NCBI GenBank assembly: GCA_031308135.1
Contig: JAHLJT010009419.1
Span: 35,147,221-35,211,220, forward strand
Source of the DNA: Acheta domesticus
Taxonomy: Eukaryota > Arthropoda > Insecta > Orthoptera > Gryllidae
Length of the DNA: 64,000 nt
Direction of reading: 5' to 3'
The position numbers and the translations under genes are program-made. Shown here in pieces: positions 46,476 to 56,867 of this stretch (position 1 is the first letter of the stretch; every line of letters starts with the position of its first letter). The notes beneath the pieces are model-generated. The model searched no databases and was not told the origin of the DNA. It saw only the letters and a program-made list of their open reading frames with translations.

Positions 46476-47010
46476 TTGATTGATTGTTCATGATTTCGTG
46501 CATGTCGACTACACACGCCTTTAGTCCCGTAAATGTAGTGCGTGTTTTCCCTCGGGAGGTGGGGGCGATCTTTACCCGCTCAATAGCGAGATCCGGCGCC
46601 GACCCACCGTCGACTAGCGGGGTTTCCCCGACCAGGTATCTCCCACCAACTGGCCCCGCCCCAGCCGGGACTAGCTCTAAGCTCCCGACCGGTCTCCCGG
46701 CATGCGTAGTAGTGTTGCGCATGTTAGTGTGTGTGTGTGTGTGTTAGAGGGTGAGAATAGGACATGGAAGAGGAAGGAAAGATCGCGCGGTTTGTGACCC
46801 GTTTGTTAGGGTACTGCTCCGGCATTCGTCTGGTGTTCATCGGAGAAACCACGGAAAACTACCGATCAGAGCCCCCGGCCGCTAGAATTCTCCAGACAAC
46901 GACTGAATTCGACCTGGTTGAAAAGCTAGTGTCGAAACTCCCGCCGCCGTCAGGACTCGAACCTAGAACCTCCCGGCCAGAGGAACTGCAGTAACTTCAG
47001 TTGATGCACT
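46476..47010 (-). mobile_element. SINE A, near full length
   Basis: Tail at the left (GATTGATTGATT), full body, B box AGGTTCGAGTCC near 46958, A-box region at the right end weakly preserved. A (GT)n run at 46727-46744 lies within the body. Confidence 0.85.
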
Positions 47011-47014
47011 TGGA

Positions 47015-47535
47015 CAGGAAGTTGAGTTGAGTGGGAAAGGGACAGGGCGGCAAGGTGGGCGGGCGGCCACGACGGCCGGAAGGTAAGGCAAGCGAGCGGC
47101 AAGGTGAGCAGGTGGCTCGAGTGGGCGGCAGTTCTAGCGAACTGTAACTGGCGAACTATTGAGCAACTGTCGGATTTTAGGGTCGGAAGGTGGGAGGGCT
47201 GAAGGTGAGTAGACGGGCGGTTTTGAGGGCCGGTGGGAGTAAGGTTAGCAGGTCATGCGAGTTGCTGGGCGAGTGGCTGAGAGGGCGGGTAGGCTGATAT
47301 TTAATAAAATGAATAGGCTAGTTGAACAGGCTGTGGGGATAGCGATTGAACAGACGGCTAGATAGGAGGCTGAGGGAGGGTTGGACAGTTACTATCTTGT
47401 TTGCGGGCGGGCGGTTGGATGTGAAAGAAAGAAGATAGGAGAAAAGGAGGGTAGGAAGGCTGTAGAGCGGTAGGGTGTACGGCCGGTAAGATGGATGAAC
47501 GCCGAGTTGTGCGACTCAAGACCAATCGGCGCGAG
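47015..47535. repeat. G-rich degenerate repeat stretch
   Basis: Irregular repetition of GGGCGG / GGCAAGGTG / GAGGGCGG-like 10-20-bp motifs on the plus strand with no fixed period. Nothing coding. Confidence 0.4.
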
Positions 47536-47539
47536 ATCG

Positions 47540-47770
47540 GTTGATTGACTGCTAGATCAGTGTTTCCGGGCATGTCAACTGATAAAGTCATTAGTTCTAC
47601 AACAGTCGTGCATGTTTTATCGCGAGAGGTGGCGGTGATCTTCTCCCTAGCTGGACGGCGAGATCCCGCGCCGACCTACACGTTACTTGTGAGGTTTTCC
47701 CCAACCAGATATTTCCCACCAGCAGGGCGGCGCACCAGCCGAGATAAGCACTAAGCTCCCGTTTGGTCGC
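47540..47770 (-). mobile_element. SINE A, 3' fragment
   Basis: Only the 3' half of the family is present: tail GGTTGATTGACTGC at the left, then TTTCCGGGCATGTCAACTG, CGGTGATCTTCTCCC and GAGATCCCGCGCCGAC, up to TAAGCTCCCG. Confidence 0.75.
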
Positions 47771-48250
47771 AGGTACGGGCGGGGCAGCTGAACGGGTGAT
47801 TTTTTGAAGGGCAGTTTGATGGGAGGAAGCGCGGACAGGAGGGCTGCTGCTCAGTCGGGGCCGGGAGCTGGAAAGGCAGTTGAACGAACGCTCGGGATGG
47901 CGGTTGGGCAGGCAGTTGAGGACGTGGGCGACCGGCAGAGCGGGCGATTGGACGGGCGTTTGGGTCGGGATAAGTGGCGCGGCCGCCGCGCCGGCCGGAA
48001 TGTCGTTCCGCCGGCGGAGCGAGGAGTCTCGCAGGGGCGAAAAAGGCGCCGGCACCGCGCCAACGGGCGCTGGCGCAAATTGCAATATGATGCAGTCGAT
48101 ATGTCCCCACCGCGCCGCGCGCTTTTTCCAGCCGGGATTAATCGCTCGGAAGCACCGCCGCCGCCGCAGCCTCTTCTTGCTGCGCGCCGCTCGGACGAGG
48201 CTGAATATTTCTCCGTGACGCGTGCGTTCCTGGCGGACGTTCGATACAGT
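47771..48250. promoter_or_regulatory. CpG island
   Basis: CpG-dense to about 48200 (GGCGCGGCCGCCGCGCCGGCC, CGCCGCCGCCGC). Long overlapping frames are compositional. Confidence 0.4.
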
Positions 48251-50288
48251 TACAAGGCAAAACAGACGCCGACACGATCTTCGTTCCATCGCATGCTGTG
48301 TTTCCTGGGCGTGGTTACATTACGCGCTCGTCTTATAATGTAATGCTCGCGATCAGGTGCATAGGCGGTTCAATAATTTTCGGGCTTTATTAAGATAACG
48401 CTCATCAATGGAAAAAAAACTTTTGAGCAGTTTATAGTGTTATCTTTAATTGATTAACCTAGAGTATAGTCATGTCTTTAATTGATCCAATGCTATAAGT
48501 TTGCAGCCGACATTTCACTGTTTGGTGGAGAGAGTTATTTCAGTTGGATGCGTTGCGTGAAATTTCATGATGTTTAGCTTCTTCATAATAATGCTCAGAT
48601 TGCTTACTGCTCGGATTGCAAATAACGTTGTGAAGGACTATAGCTTCAAGGAGTTGGACCACTCACGCTACAGTTCAGATGGCACCCAGCGCGGTCTACC
48701 ACTTATCAAATCTCAAGAAAGACCATCTGGTAAGAATATTTTTAGATGAGTGTGAGGTATGAGAAGCGGTTTTCGACCACTTCGCGAACAGAACTTCGGA
48801 GTAGGTTTTCAAAGGGCGAGAAATGTTAATATACAGATACGAAAAATGGGTTGAGGTGAAGGATAATTATGTTGAAAAGCTGCATAATTGTTTTTCTTTG
48901 TATCAAAAATAGAACTTAGTGAGGCCGGAAACTCATGGAACCTACCACTACTGAGATTTGATACTCCGTATTTGCCGTAAACATTTGCTTCACTTGCGAA
49001 GTCAGATGCTATATCACGAAGTCTCATGTTACAATGCGATACCATTGCGATACAAATCAAATGATGTTTCAATACAGCACCAACTTATCGTTTGATTACA
49101 GTGTTCAAATGCCCTAAAATTTAGTGAAGTATCTAATAATACTTTACTAAAAAATGTACCAAAAACCAAAACACATCAACGTAATTGCATGAAGTTGGAC
49201 GCCCAGTAATAAAATTATTAGAATGTTCTAAGATAATTTTGAAGGAAATAATGTATTCAACATTTCTTGTTAAAGGTAGTCAAAATCACATAAATGCAAT
49301 TTAGGTAGCAATCCTTGTCATAAATAAATTACAACATCACTTACTTATTAATCCTCTTATCACGAAAAATGACGTTTAAATATTTTATAAATTCTTTCTG
49401 ATACTTCCTTCACTTAGAGGAACCCCAGCTAGTTAATGGAAATCTGACAACATGAATATTTCGTTATAATAAAGTATCTTTAAAATATGCGATTTTTAAA
49501 AAGTAGGGACAGATTTTGAGAAAACTTTTTCAATATATCTTTATTATTTTTTTAAGAATTTTGGAAAAATAAAATGTGTAAGTCACTGGTAAACTAAATG
49601 TGATTTCCTAGAAACTTATTTGAAAGCCCTAATTTTCCTTATTTCAATCCAGCAGTACAATCTTCCTTTAAGCGGTTCATAGAAAAATAACAAAAATCTT
49701 GATCCCCTAATATTATCGAAAAAAAGTGTTTTAATACATTTATTATGTATTTATAAAAGAGGCGAGGTAAGTTAATGTGATTTTTGCTTATCATTACAAT
49801 CAGCAGATTGTTTCATTTGCATTGCACACTGACGCTCTAAATAGACATTCATTTAGCAATATGCGCTTAATGCTTCTGTATGCACAACACATCACGAGGG
49901 CGTGCATCATATTACGTATGTATGTTAATAAACGTATGACTCATTGTCTCTATCTTTTGCGTCGTACTTGGACGTGAGAAGAATGATTATCAAAGCATAA
50001 TGTGACATGCATTGGGTAAGGCCATCGTTTCCGGTCACGAAATAATGTCCCTCCTTGAGAGGTAAATGCGTACATTCATCTTGTAACTGTTATGAATTGT
50101 CATTGCGTGTTTGTCTTATATTACAGTTTTGCATGAAGAAAAAGGAACTCAAAGCAAGAGTGAGTCTATGAAATTATTTTGTAGGTTTAAGAATGGTGAA
50201 GGTCAGCAACTTATACATCATTATAAAAGGGAGTGGAAGACTTGCCATATATTTATCATAACACATTTAGTGAGCGATTCTCTCCAAC
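48251..50288. other. AT-rich sequence, nothing recognised
   Basis: Uniformly AT-rich, no ORF above background, up to the ATT array that marks the retrotransposon insertion. Confidence 0.45.
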
Positions 50289-50323
50289 TTATTATTATTA
50301 TTTCTATTATTATTATTATTATT
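50289..50323. repeat. (ATT/TAA)n at the 3' end of the R4/Dong element
   Basis: ATTATTATT array with one TTTCT interruption at 50300-50305. It borders the 3' terminus of the LINE. Together with the array at 54499-54552 it shows the element lies inside one microsatellite. Confidence 0.95.
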
Positions 50324-50429
50324 TTCCCATTACATCACGACTAAAGATGTTTTGAGTCGGCTGAATATAAGATCTACTCCAGGTTGCAACCAGCTACCTA
50401 AGGAGCAGATCCGGTCACTATCAGTGCCT

Positions 50430-53400
50430 CTACAATACTTTACGCAAAATGTGGGCTGTTCCAAATAAAGCAATTTCTTGCACTTCCCAGTCTTTTGAAT
50501 TACCTGGGAGTTTAGACAAGTTCTTACTCAAATTTTGCGGAACAAATCCCAGAGCTCCGATAACTATCGGGACGACCTGTGCCTTTACGCCCCACATTCG
50601 GCTGATCTCGATTTCCAAACTCTTGTATTTAAGACGTTTCTCTGCCTCCTTGGTAACGACGTTTTGATCGCAAGGTACAGCAACATCGACAAGTAAACAC
50701 GATTTTTTCGCCAAATCTCGGATAACTATATCCGGTTTGTTTGCCGCTATCGTGCGATCAGTTTGAATTTGTTGGTCGTACAATATCGTACAGAATCCAA
50801 CAGACGTCACCGGTTTTGGTGAGTGTTCGTACCACTTGAGGCATGTGTTTGGAACTTTGAGGGCGGTACAGATCTGCCAGTGGAGGTAGCTACACACCCT
50901 GTCATGTCTTTTCAGGTATTCTGTCTTTGCTAGGATTGGACAAGCTGAGACAATATGATCAATGGTTTCTACTTGCTCCTGGCAAATGCGGCATTTATCA
51001 TCTTGGGAAATTTTGAGAACCGCTTTATCATAATGTCGTGTTCTCAAGGCCTGATCTTGGGCAGCTATTACAAGTGCTTCCGATTCTGGCTTCATCCTTC
51101 CCCTTTTAAGCCACATAAATGATTGATCTTTATTGATCTGCACCTTGTCCATTCTTTTTAGGTATTGTCCGTGGAGTGGTTTGTCTCTCCACGTTTTCTT
51201 TAACATTTTTTGTGTCTCACACTTCATGTTTAGCAGCATCAGAAGTTCAGTGTCTGTGTTACTCGACGTGTCTTGCCTAGTTTTCTTCGCAATGCTTCTT
51301 GCTACACTAACAATGCCTCTGTTTCCCATTCTTCGGTCAGATTTCATGACCTGCCTCATTAGAGAGTCATCTTGATGGCTGACTACATACTTCCCCAACC
51401 CGACTATTGCGTTGTGCCAGGAGGCCTCAATTTGTCTGAGGCCTCTTCCTCCTTCCTTACGTGACACATAAAGTCTATGTATATCAGCTCGAGGGTGGGC
51501 AACATGATGCATTGTTAGCAGTTTTCTGGTTTTTCGATCCATGGTGCGAATTTCTTGCTCAGTCCAGTCCACTAGTCCAAAACTGTATTCGGCTACAGGT
51601 ACCGCCAAACTACCTATTGCAGATATTTTATTCCTGGAATTCAGTGCGGACTGCAGGACCAGTCTCACTCTCCTATAATACTCCCTACGAATTCTCTCTT
51701 TCATTCTGTCGTTCGAGATGGTTTCACATTCTTCAATGCCCAGATATTTGTAAGTTTTACCTGGTTCAAGATCTTGAATCACAGTGTGCGTATCAATTTC
51801 AATGTTCTCAGACGTTGTGAGTTTCCCTCTTTTTAAATTGATTTTTGCACACTTGTCAAGACCAAACTTCATGCAGATGTCATTGCTAAAGTCATTCACG
51901 ACAGACAGCATTTGGGAGAGAATCGCTTCATTCTTAGCAAACACTTTCAGATCATCCATGTAAAACAAATGTGATACTGGCCTTTCATCACCATGGAGCT
52001 TATAACCAAAGTCAGCTTGCGACAACTGTCTCGATAGTGGGATCAAACTAATGCAAAACAGCAGAGGGGATAGTGAATCTCCTTGAAAAATACCCCTGTT
52101 AATCTGAATACTTCTGGTTTCTACTGCTTCCTTTCCGCTGGGTATTAGTAACCTGGTACTCCACGACTTCATACTAGCCTTGCAAAATTCAATAAATCTA
52201 GGATGAAATCGATAGATCTCCAGGGTCTTCAAAATCCAATCGTGTGGTACACTATCAAAGGCCTTTTGGTAGTCAATCCAAGCCATGCTCAAATTACGTT
52301 TGCGTTTCTTTACATCATTCAAGATGACTTTATTCAGGAGCAAGATTTCCTTACAGCCATAAGAGCCTTTACGACATCCTTTTTGTTCAGCTGGCATTAG
52401 ATGATTCTTATCTAGATGTCTATACATTTTGTCAGCTATGACTGAATTTATAACTTTGTACAGTACTGGCAGACAAGTAATTGGCCTGTAGTTCTTCGCC
52501 AAAGAGCTGTCTCCCGCTTTGGGTAGCAAATACGTGATGCCGCGTGTGAGCCATTCCGGGATTTCCTTTGGGTTTTCAAAAATTTTATTAACAGCCTTTG
52601 CTAGATGAGAATGTATTGCTGTTAATTTCTTAATCCAATAAATCTGGATCTTATCAATCCCGGGGGACTTCCAGTTTCCCATGTTCTTAATTGCTTGGAA
52701 GAGGTCGTCTTCCGAGAATTGGTGAACATCTTCCACTGTTTCTACAAGTTCATCGGCAGCATCAACTTCAGATTGAAGCCAAGATGCGTCTTTGTTGTAG
52801 GATCTGCTCTCTTCCCAGATTCCTGCCCAAAATGCTTCGACGTCATCTTTTGAAGGAGTAACAGCTTTGCCATTCGGTTTTTGAGTCAGATTGCGATAGA
52901 ATCTCTTCGCATCTGTTTCAAACAACCGGTTCTGTACACGGAAATCTATTCTACGTTTGTACCTTCTTATTCGTTGAGCCCATGCTTGAATTTTCTCTTT
53001 TAGCTTTTCAACTACCATTAGCCTGCTGGTGTCATTTTCAATTTGGTATTTTTGTTCAACATTGAATATTTTTCGTTGAACTTTAGAGGTGTGCGTTGAT
53101 TTAGAAGATGCCTCAGCTAAGAGTGATATTTCACGCCGGGTGTCGGCTATCCGTTTCATAATTCTGTTCATCCATGGGGGTACAGAGCTGTTTACTCTGT
53201 TTTGCTGTCGGCCGTCGGTGTTCTTGGCTGGCCCCAAAATTATCTGAGATACTAGATATCCAGTTGCATATATGATGTGATTGATTTCAGTAATATCTAG
53301 ATCTCTGCCTGGGGTCTCCACCACCTCATTTAAGACAGAATTCACTGTTTCTATCACTCTTTTAGCTTTGGCATTTTCGTATATTCTCCTCAACGGTTCG

Positions 53401-53993
53401 CGAGATTCAAACGGAAGTTGACTAACTCTTTCTATCTCGCGCCGAAGGAGATTTCGCATCATGTCCTTATCGTGTAATTCATTGCCAGATGAGTTGTCAC
53501 CACTGACGTGTGTTTCACTGGAAAGTGATGAACCTTCGACGGGATCATCATTTTCCAGTTCTACATGTTCGTCATGTGGATTGTTCGAGCGAAGTACATA
53601 CTCTACATTTCTCTCAATGTCAGCAAGTTGTTCTGCTGTGAATTTTCCACTGCTGAGTATGTATCGTCGTTGACTGGCAAGCTTCTTTGAGTCTAGGGTA
53701 GGTCTCATATCTGGGTTCCGCTCTCTCCATACCTTGAAAACTTCTATTTCTGAGCCCCCATTTTTCGCTTTTGCATAGTAAAAGCACCACATCACCTCCT
53801 TTAATTCATCCCGGGTCCATCTCTGACGATGGCTTCGAGCTACTGCCGGCTCTGGGTCCCTGGGACTAACACCCGTGGGATGGCCAGATGTCGACAAGGT
53901 GACATTAGCTCGGTTTCTGAGCAGGTATGGGACATTGGTAGAACAAGGCACGTTAAGATTCATTACATTGCTTGTTCTATCCATTTTGCTCAT
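50430..53993 (-). CDS. R4/Dong-type retrotransposon protein (reverse transcriptase and restriction-like endonuclease)
   Basis: The product catalyses target-primed reverse transcription: it nicks the target and copies its own RNA at the site. I start at the first ATG (53993), giving 1187 residues; the frame stays open 14 codons upstream, to a GTG at 54035. Around residues 55-75 is a Trp-containing RQRWTRDELKEVMWCFY stretch, a probable Myb-like DNA-binding region. Reverse transcriptase motifs follow: SPGIDK (443-448), NYRPITCLP (near 505), palm aspartate in AWIDYQKAFD (D574), QGDSLSPLLF (637 onward), YMDD (678-681) and KYLG (near 747). A zinc-knuckle-like C1001-x2-C1004-x8-H1013-x4-C1018 is followed by an endonuclease core PD (1087-1088)...D1103...K1122/K1124, the PD-(D/E)XK pattern. 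All key residues are present, so the protein may be functional. Confidence 0.93.
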   Translation of the reverse strand: MSKMDRTSNVMNLNVPCSTNVPYLLRNRANVTLSTSGHPTGVSPRDPEPAVARSHRQRWTRDELKEVMWCFYYAKAKNGGSEIEVFKVWRERNPDMRPTLDSKKLASQRRYILSSGKFTAEQLADIERNVEYVLRSNNPHDEHVELENDDPVEGSSLSSETHVSGDNSSGNELHDKDMMRNLLRREIERVSQLPFESREPLRRIYENAKAKRVIETVNSVLNEVVETPGRDLDITEINHIIYATGYLVSQIILGPAKNTDGRQQNRVNSSVPPWMNRIMKRIADTRREISLLAEASSKSTHTSKVQRKIFNVEQKYQIENDTSRLMVVEKLKEKIQAWAQRIRRYKRRIDFRVQNRLFETDAKRFYRNLTQKPNGKAVTPSKDDVEAFWAGIWEESRSYNKDASWLQSEVDAADELVETVEDVHQFSEDDLFQAIKNMGNWKSPGIDKIQIYWIKKLTAIHSHLAKAVNKIFENPKEIPEWLTRGITYLLPKAGDSSLAKNYRPITCLPVLYKVINSVIADKMYRHLDKNHLMPAEQKGCRKGSYGCKEILLLNKVILNDVKKRKRNLSMAWIDYQKAFDSVPHDWILKTLEIYRFHPRFIEFCKASMKSWSTRLLIPSGKEAVETRSIQINRGIFQGDSLSPLLFCISLIPLSRQLSQADFGYKLHGDERPVSHLFYMDDLKVFAKNEAILSQMLSVVNDFSNDICMKFGLDKCAKINLKRGKLTTSENIEIDTHTVIQDLEPGKTYKYLGIEECETISNDRMKERIRREYYRRVRLVLQSALNSRNKISAIGSLAVPVAEYSFGLVDWTEQEIRTMDRKTRKLLTMHHVAHPRADIHRLYVSRKEGGRGLRQIEASWHNAIVGLGKYVVSHQDDSLMRQVMKSDRRMGNRGIVSVARSIAKKTRQDTSSNTDTELLMLLNMKCETQKMLKKTWRDKPLHGQYLKRMDKVQINKDQSFMWLKRGRMKPESEALVIAAQDQALRTRHYDKAVLKISQDDKCRICQEQVETIDHIVSACPILAKTEYLKRHDRVCSYLHWQICTALKVPNTCLKWYEHSPKPVTSVGFCTILYDQQIQTDRTIAANKPDIVIRDLAKKSCLLVDVAVPCDQNVVTKEAEKRLKYKSLEIEISRMWGVKAQVVPIVIGALGFVPQNLSKNLSKLPGNSKDWEVQEIALFGTAHILRKVL

Positions 53994-54457
53994 TGGTTTG
54001 AATTGAGGATTCGCAGGACGCAAGTTCGAGTTCACAGATCACACTTAACCCTCGGGTTGTTTCCTGCCATCCGTTACTGCGACCCACAGTGGCCTCAGGG
54101 CATCCCCCCGCAGGGCCCAGCAAGGGGTCCCTCCGATCGCCAGTCGGCATTACTAAACCCTACGGGATTTTCACTGACTGCTGAAGGCAGCCTCCTTCGC
54201 TGGCTAATGCAAGGTTCGGGCCTCCACTCTAATCAGTGGCCTGGTGTGCCAACCCAGTTTCTCTCCTGTACCCTCTATGGGCCGACAACAGGAAGTCCAA
54301 AGGTTCATGACCCTTCCCTCTCTACTTACTTCCCACTCTCCTCAAAATGGAGTACTTCTTCGTCTGACCCCTCACCTTCAACCTATTCAGCAAGGGAGGC
54401 CCTACCGGTAGCTAGGCTACCACTGACATAGCTTTAAGGCTCATGAGGGTACTCAAG

Positions 54458-54498
54458 CTCCACCACCAACTCCAAGGTCGTGTACTCCCTAGGTGGAG
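54458..54498 (-). other. Inverted 7-mer at the 5' end of the R4/Dong element
   Basis: CTCCACC at the 5' terminus (minus strand, 54498-54492) can pair with GGTGGAG (54464-54458), leaving 27 nt between. An ACC...GGT 3-bp pair flanks an 8-nt loop inside. A short 5'-terminal P1-like helix enclosing a 3-bp helix is reminiscent of the HDV-like ribozymes that process R2-group transcripts. The remaining helices were not established. Confidence 0.25.
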
Positions 54499-54552
54499 TT
54501 ATTATTATTATTATTATTATTATTATCATTATTATTATTATTATTATTATTA
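54499..54552. repeat. (ATT/TAA)n at the 5' end of the R4/Dong element
   Basis: About 17-18 triplets with a single ATC interruption near 54526-54528. Together with 50289-50323 it forms the split target array. Confidence 0.95.
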
Positions 54553-55020
54553 CATACATAAAAATGTAGCAAGAAATTTTATATTTACGAATTGTACTGT
54601 ATTTGTAGGTCTCCAGAATGAATTATTTATATTGCCGAAAGCGCACCTAATGGGGAGAGCTCATGGGACTTCAACCTTCTCCAATACCAATGATACATAT
54701 TCAAATATTAGCGTTTACTAATTTTCTGTCTAACGAAAGTCATTCATTATATCAATTTCGAAAGTTATAAATATTAACTAGAAATCGACAATCAAAAATG
54801 CATTTTATCCTGAGCATAAATGTAAAATTCTACGTAAGGAAAATCAAGTCACCAGGACACTAAAACAGGTAGCTCCCGCTCCCGGAAATATCCTAGGAGC
54901 GCCCCTGAACATTTTTGTAGATTCTTTGGTTAACAATTACCGGCGAATGTGAACTTTTTTGTAGATCCATTCGTTTAACGAACAATTACCAGCGAATGTG
55001 AACGAATGCGTCCGTTAACC
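54553..55020. other. AT-rich spacer with a possible hAT-like terminus
   Basis: CCTAGGAGCGCCCCTG at 54891-54906 is the complement of a CAGGGGCGCTCCTAGG end typical of many hAT-type MITEs. No matching second end was found nearby, so it may be a truncated element. The rest has nothing recognised. Confidence 0.3.
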
Positions 55021-55212
55021 GTATCCGAACGGTCACCATTCGCCGTGGCCCGGCGGCGCGGCGCAACGCAGCGCGGCCCTTGCATTGATCGACGGGTGGC
55101 CGCTCCCACTCGCAGCCCCGAAGAGGAGCCGAGCCGCCGCGTCCGCGTCGCCGGTGGCGCTGCTGCCTTTTTCGTCGCCGCCCGACGTAATCAGCCGCAT
55201 AAAACCCGCCGC
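55021..55212. promoter_or_regulatory. CpG island interrupted by a LINE insertion
   Basis: CpG-dense from about 55040 (CCCGGCGGCGCGGCGCAACG) to the target duplication ATAAAACCCGCCGC (55199-55212). On the far side of the insertion the duplicate (55901-55914) leads into less GC-rich DNA, so the LINE landed at the edge of the island. Confidence 0.45.
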
Positions 55213-55900
55213 GCTCCATATAAATAATAACACAATCCCATGGATACCACAAAACGAAATTATCAAATACCTTGGACTAAATTTCGACACCCGACTAAAT
55301 TGGAAATCCCACATAACCGAAAAGATAAAACTCACTAAAATAAAGTTAATCCAACTCAATAATAAAAGTAAACTATCATTAAGCAATGCAACAGCCTTAT
55401 ATAAAACAATAATTAGACCGCTCATGCTATATGCGTGCCCAATATGGATAAATGCCTCACCAACAAACATAAATAGAATTCAAGTGATGCAAAACAAATT
55501 CCTCCGAATAGCAACAAATGCTCCCTGGTTCATATCAAATAGACCACTCCACAAAGAATTGAATCTACCACCTATTACCAATCACATAGCCCACCTCTCT
55601 AATAATTTCTTTTCAAATATAAACTCAATACCCCAAGCCGCCCACTATAACTTATCATCTGTCAATTATTTCCCAACCCGTATCAAAAACAGATTCCCAC
55701 TAGAAGCATTTTTAAATATTTTCTCCACTCAGTAGCTAAAATAGTAGGTGCTCCATGAGTCCCCTACATCAAATAGTAGTTAGTTTAGTACATAAGTTAG
55801 AATAAGAATAGTTATAAGCCAACAAAATGCATAAGAAAAAGTAATTAATTACTGAACTATGTAAATTTCAACAATAAGTAAATAAATTATAAAAAAAATT
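55213..55900 (+). mobile_element. 5'-truncated jockey-like LINE with 14-bp target duplication
   Basis: A 688-bp insertion flanked by identical ATAAAACCCGCCGC at 55199-55212 and 55901-55914. It comprises the last ~174 codons of a LINE ORF2, a 3' UTR of about 165 bp and an A-rich end (ATAAATTATAAAAAAAATT). Truncation at the 5' end with target duplication is the hallmark of LINE retrotransposition. The open, stop-free frame and exact duplication show a young insertion. Confidence 0.93.
55214..55735 (+). pseudogene. C-terminal part of a jockey-like LINE reverse transcriptase
   Basis: 173 residues read through from the truncation point to a TAG at 55733. Recognisable features in order are the thumb-region motif EIIKYLGLNFDTRLNWKSHI, then ALYKTIIRPLMLYACPIW, the IQVMQNKFLRIATNAPWF block and LHKELNLPPI. 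This combination is typical of jockey-superfamily (jockey/CR1 group) ORF2 C-termini. The catalytic RT palm is absent because of truncation, so no activity is expected. By chance the frame is continuous with the upstream CpG-island sequence back to about 55085, an accidental fusion. No nuclease domain is expected in the missing part to be recoverable from this window. Confidence 0.85.
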
Positions 55901-55914
55901 ATAAAACCCGCCGC

Positions 55915-56860
55915 ACATACAGAGCAGGTCAAGGAGGGCTCGTGTAGGCCAAGTACAGTACACACGGGTAGAAAATGTAAGCAGGAATTCGCTCTTCATT
56001 TCAAATTCAACACATGAGCAACTGAGACAGTTAAAAACATGAAATGTTTCTATTAGCTACATTTAAAGATTTCACGTTACTCGAGAATAATATACCAAAA
56101 ACTATTGGGTTCTAATAGTCTATTGCGTCTAAATTCGAAATCGAACTTCAGTAATAAGTTATAATATGTAAATAGGTTCTAATAAAAGTGTTGATGTACG
56201 GCAATCATTAAATTGTACAAAACAATCAACCAAACAACAATAAAAAATAAATTTTTGGAAACGGTTTTACGAAGCTTTCTATATCCTTGCTATAGGTTAA
56301 TTTAATGAATTTCATCCAGATCTGAAAATCTTCATTGGATCTGCCTCGAATTCAAGAAATTAGCTCGGAAGTTTGAACAACGTTTCCCTCGTCACTTAAA
56401 ATTGTTTTTTTACACAACAATATTAAGAACAGAAGATAGAAGGGATGAAACCTAGTCTTCTGCATCTGCCATTTAGTTTTGTACAATGGTACTGAGATAA
56501 AGTTAATTGAAAGTTCAAATATTTTAATAATCGCATAAATCGTTTTATTACGGCCATATGAAACAGTTGGACAAATTACTAATACAAGTTGTTTTATTTT
56601 TAGAATGAAATACAAAAATAAATAAACAAGAATGAATATCAAGCATTAGATGAAAATCTCTTTTTAAAAACAAATTATTAGTCACAGAACATTTCTTCAG
56701 AATTTCATACATTCACACTAACAGTCAAAACTGTGAAAACAGAACCACTCAGATTCATATCTGATACATCGCAATGTCACTCTACATCAGTGAATTAGAT
56801 TACATTAAATCAAACACTAACACCGTACAAAATGTGATCAGTTAAACAAGGGTTGAGAGA
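55915..56860. other. AT-rich sequence, nothing recognised
   Basis: No ORF above background or repeat seen between the LINE insertion and the exon-like block. Confidence 0.4.
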
Positions 56861-56867
56861 AACTTAC

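Larger units (their letters stand above)
50324..54498 (-). mobile_element. R4/Dong-type LINE, structurally complete
   Basis: About 4.17 kb: 5' UTR of about 500 nt (54498 to 53994), a single ORF (53993-50430), and a 3' UTR of about 100 nt ending without poly-A at a TAA array. The element is bounded on both sides by ATT/TAA repeats. The Dong element of Bombyx is known to insert in TAA repeats, and the R4 clade carries a single ORF with a C-terminal restriction-like endonuclease. The structure here fits that clade in every respect I can check. The ORF is free of stops and frameshifts, so insertion was recent on an evolutionary scale. Confidence 0.9.

Noticed and set aside
53829..54431. 200-codon plus-strand frame antisense to the R4/Dong 5' region
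   Set aside because: Antisense shadow of the 5' UTR and N-terminus of the element; no recognisable product.
54891..54906. Complete hAT MITE
   Set aside because: Only one terminus-like sequence found; no partner end or 8-bp duplication.
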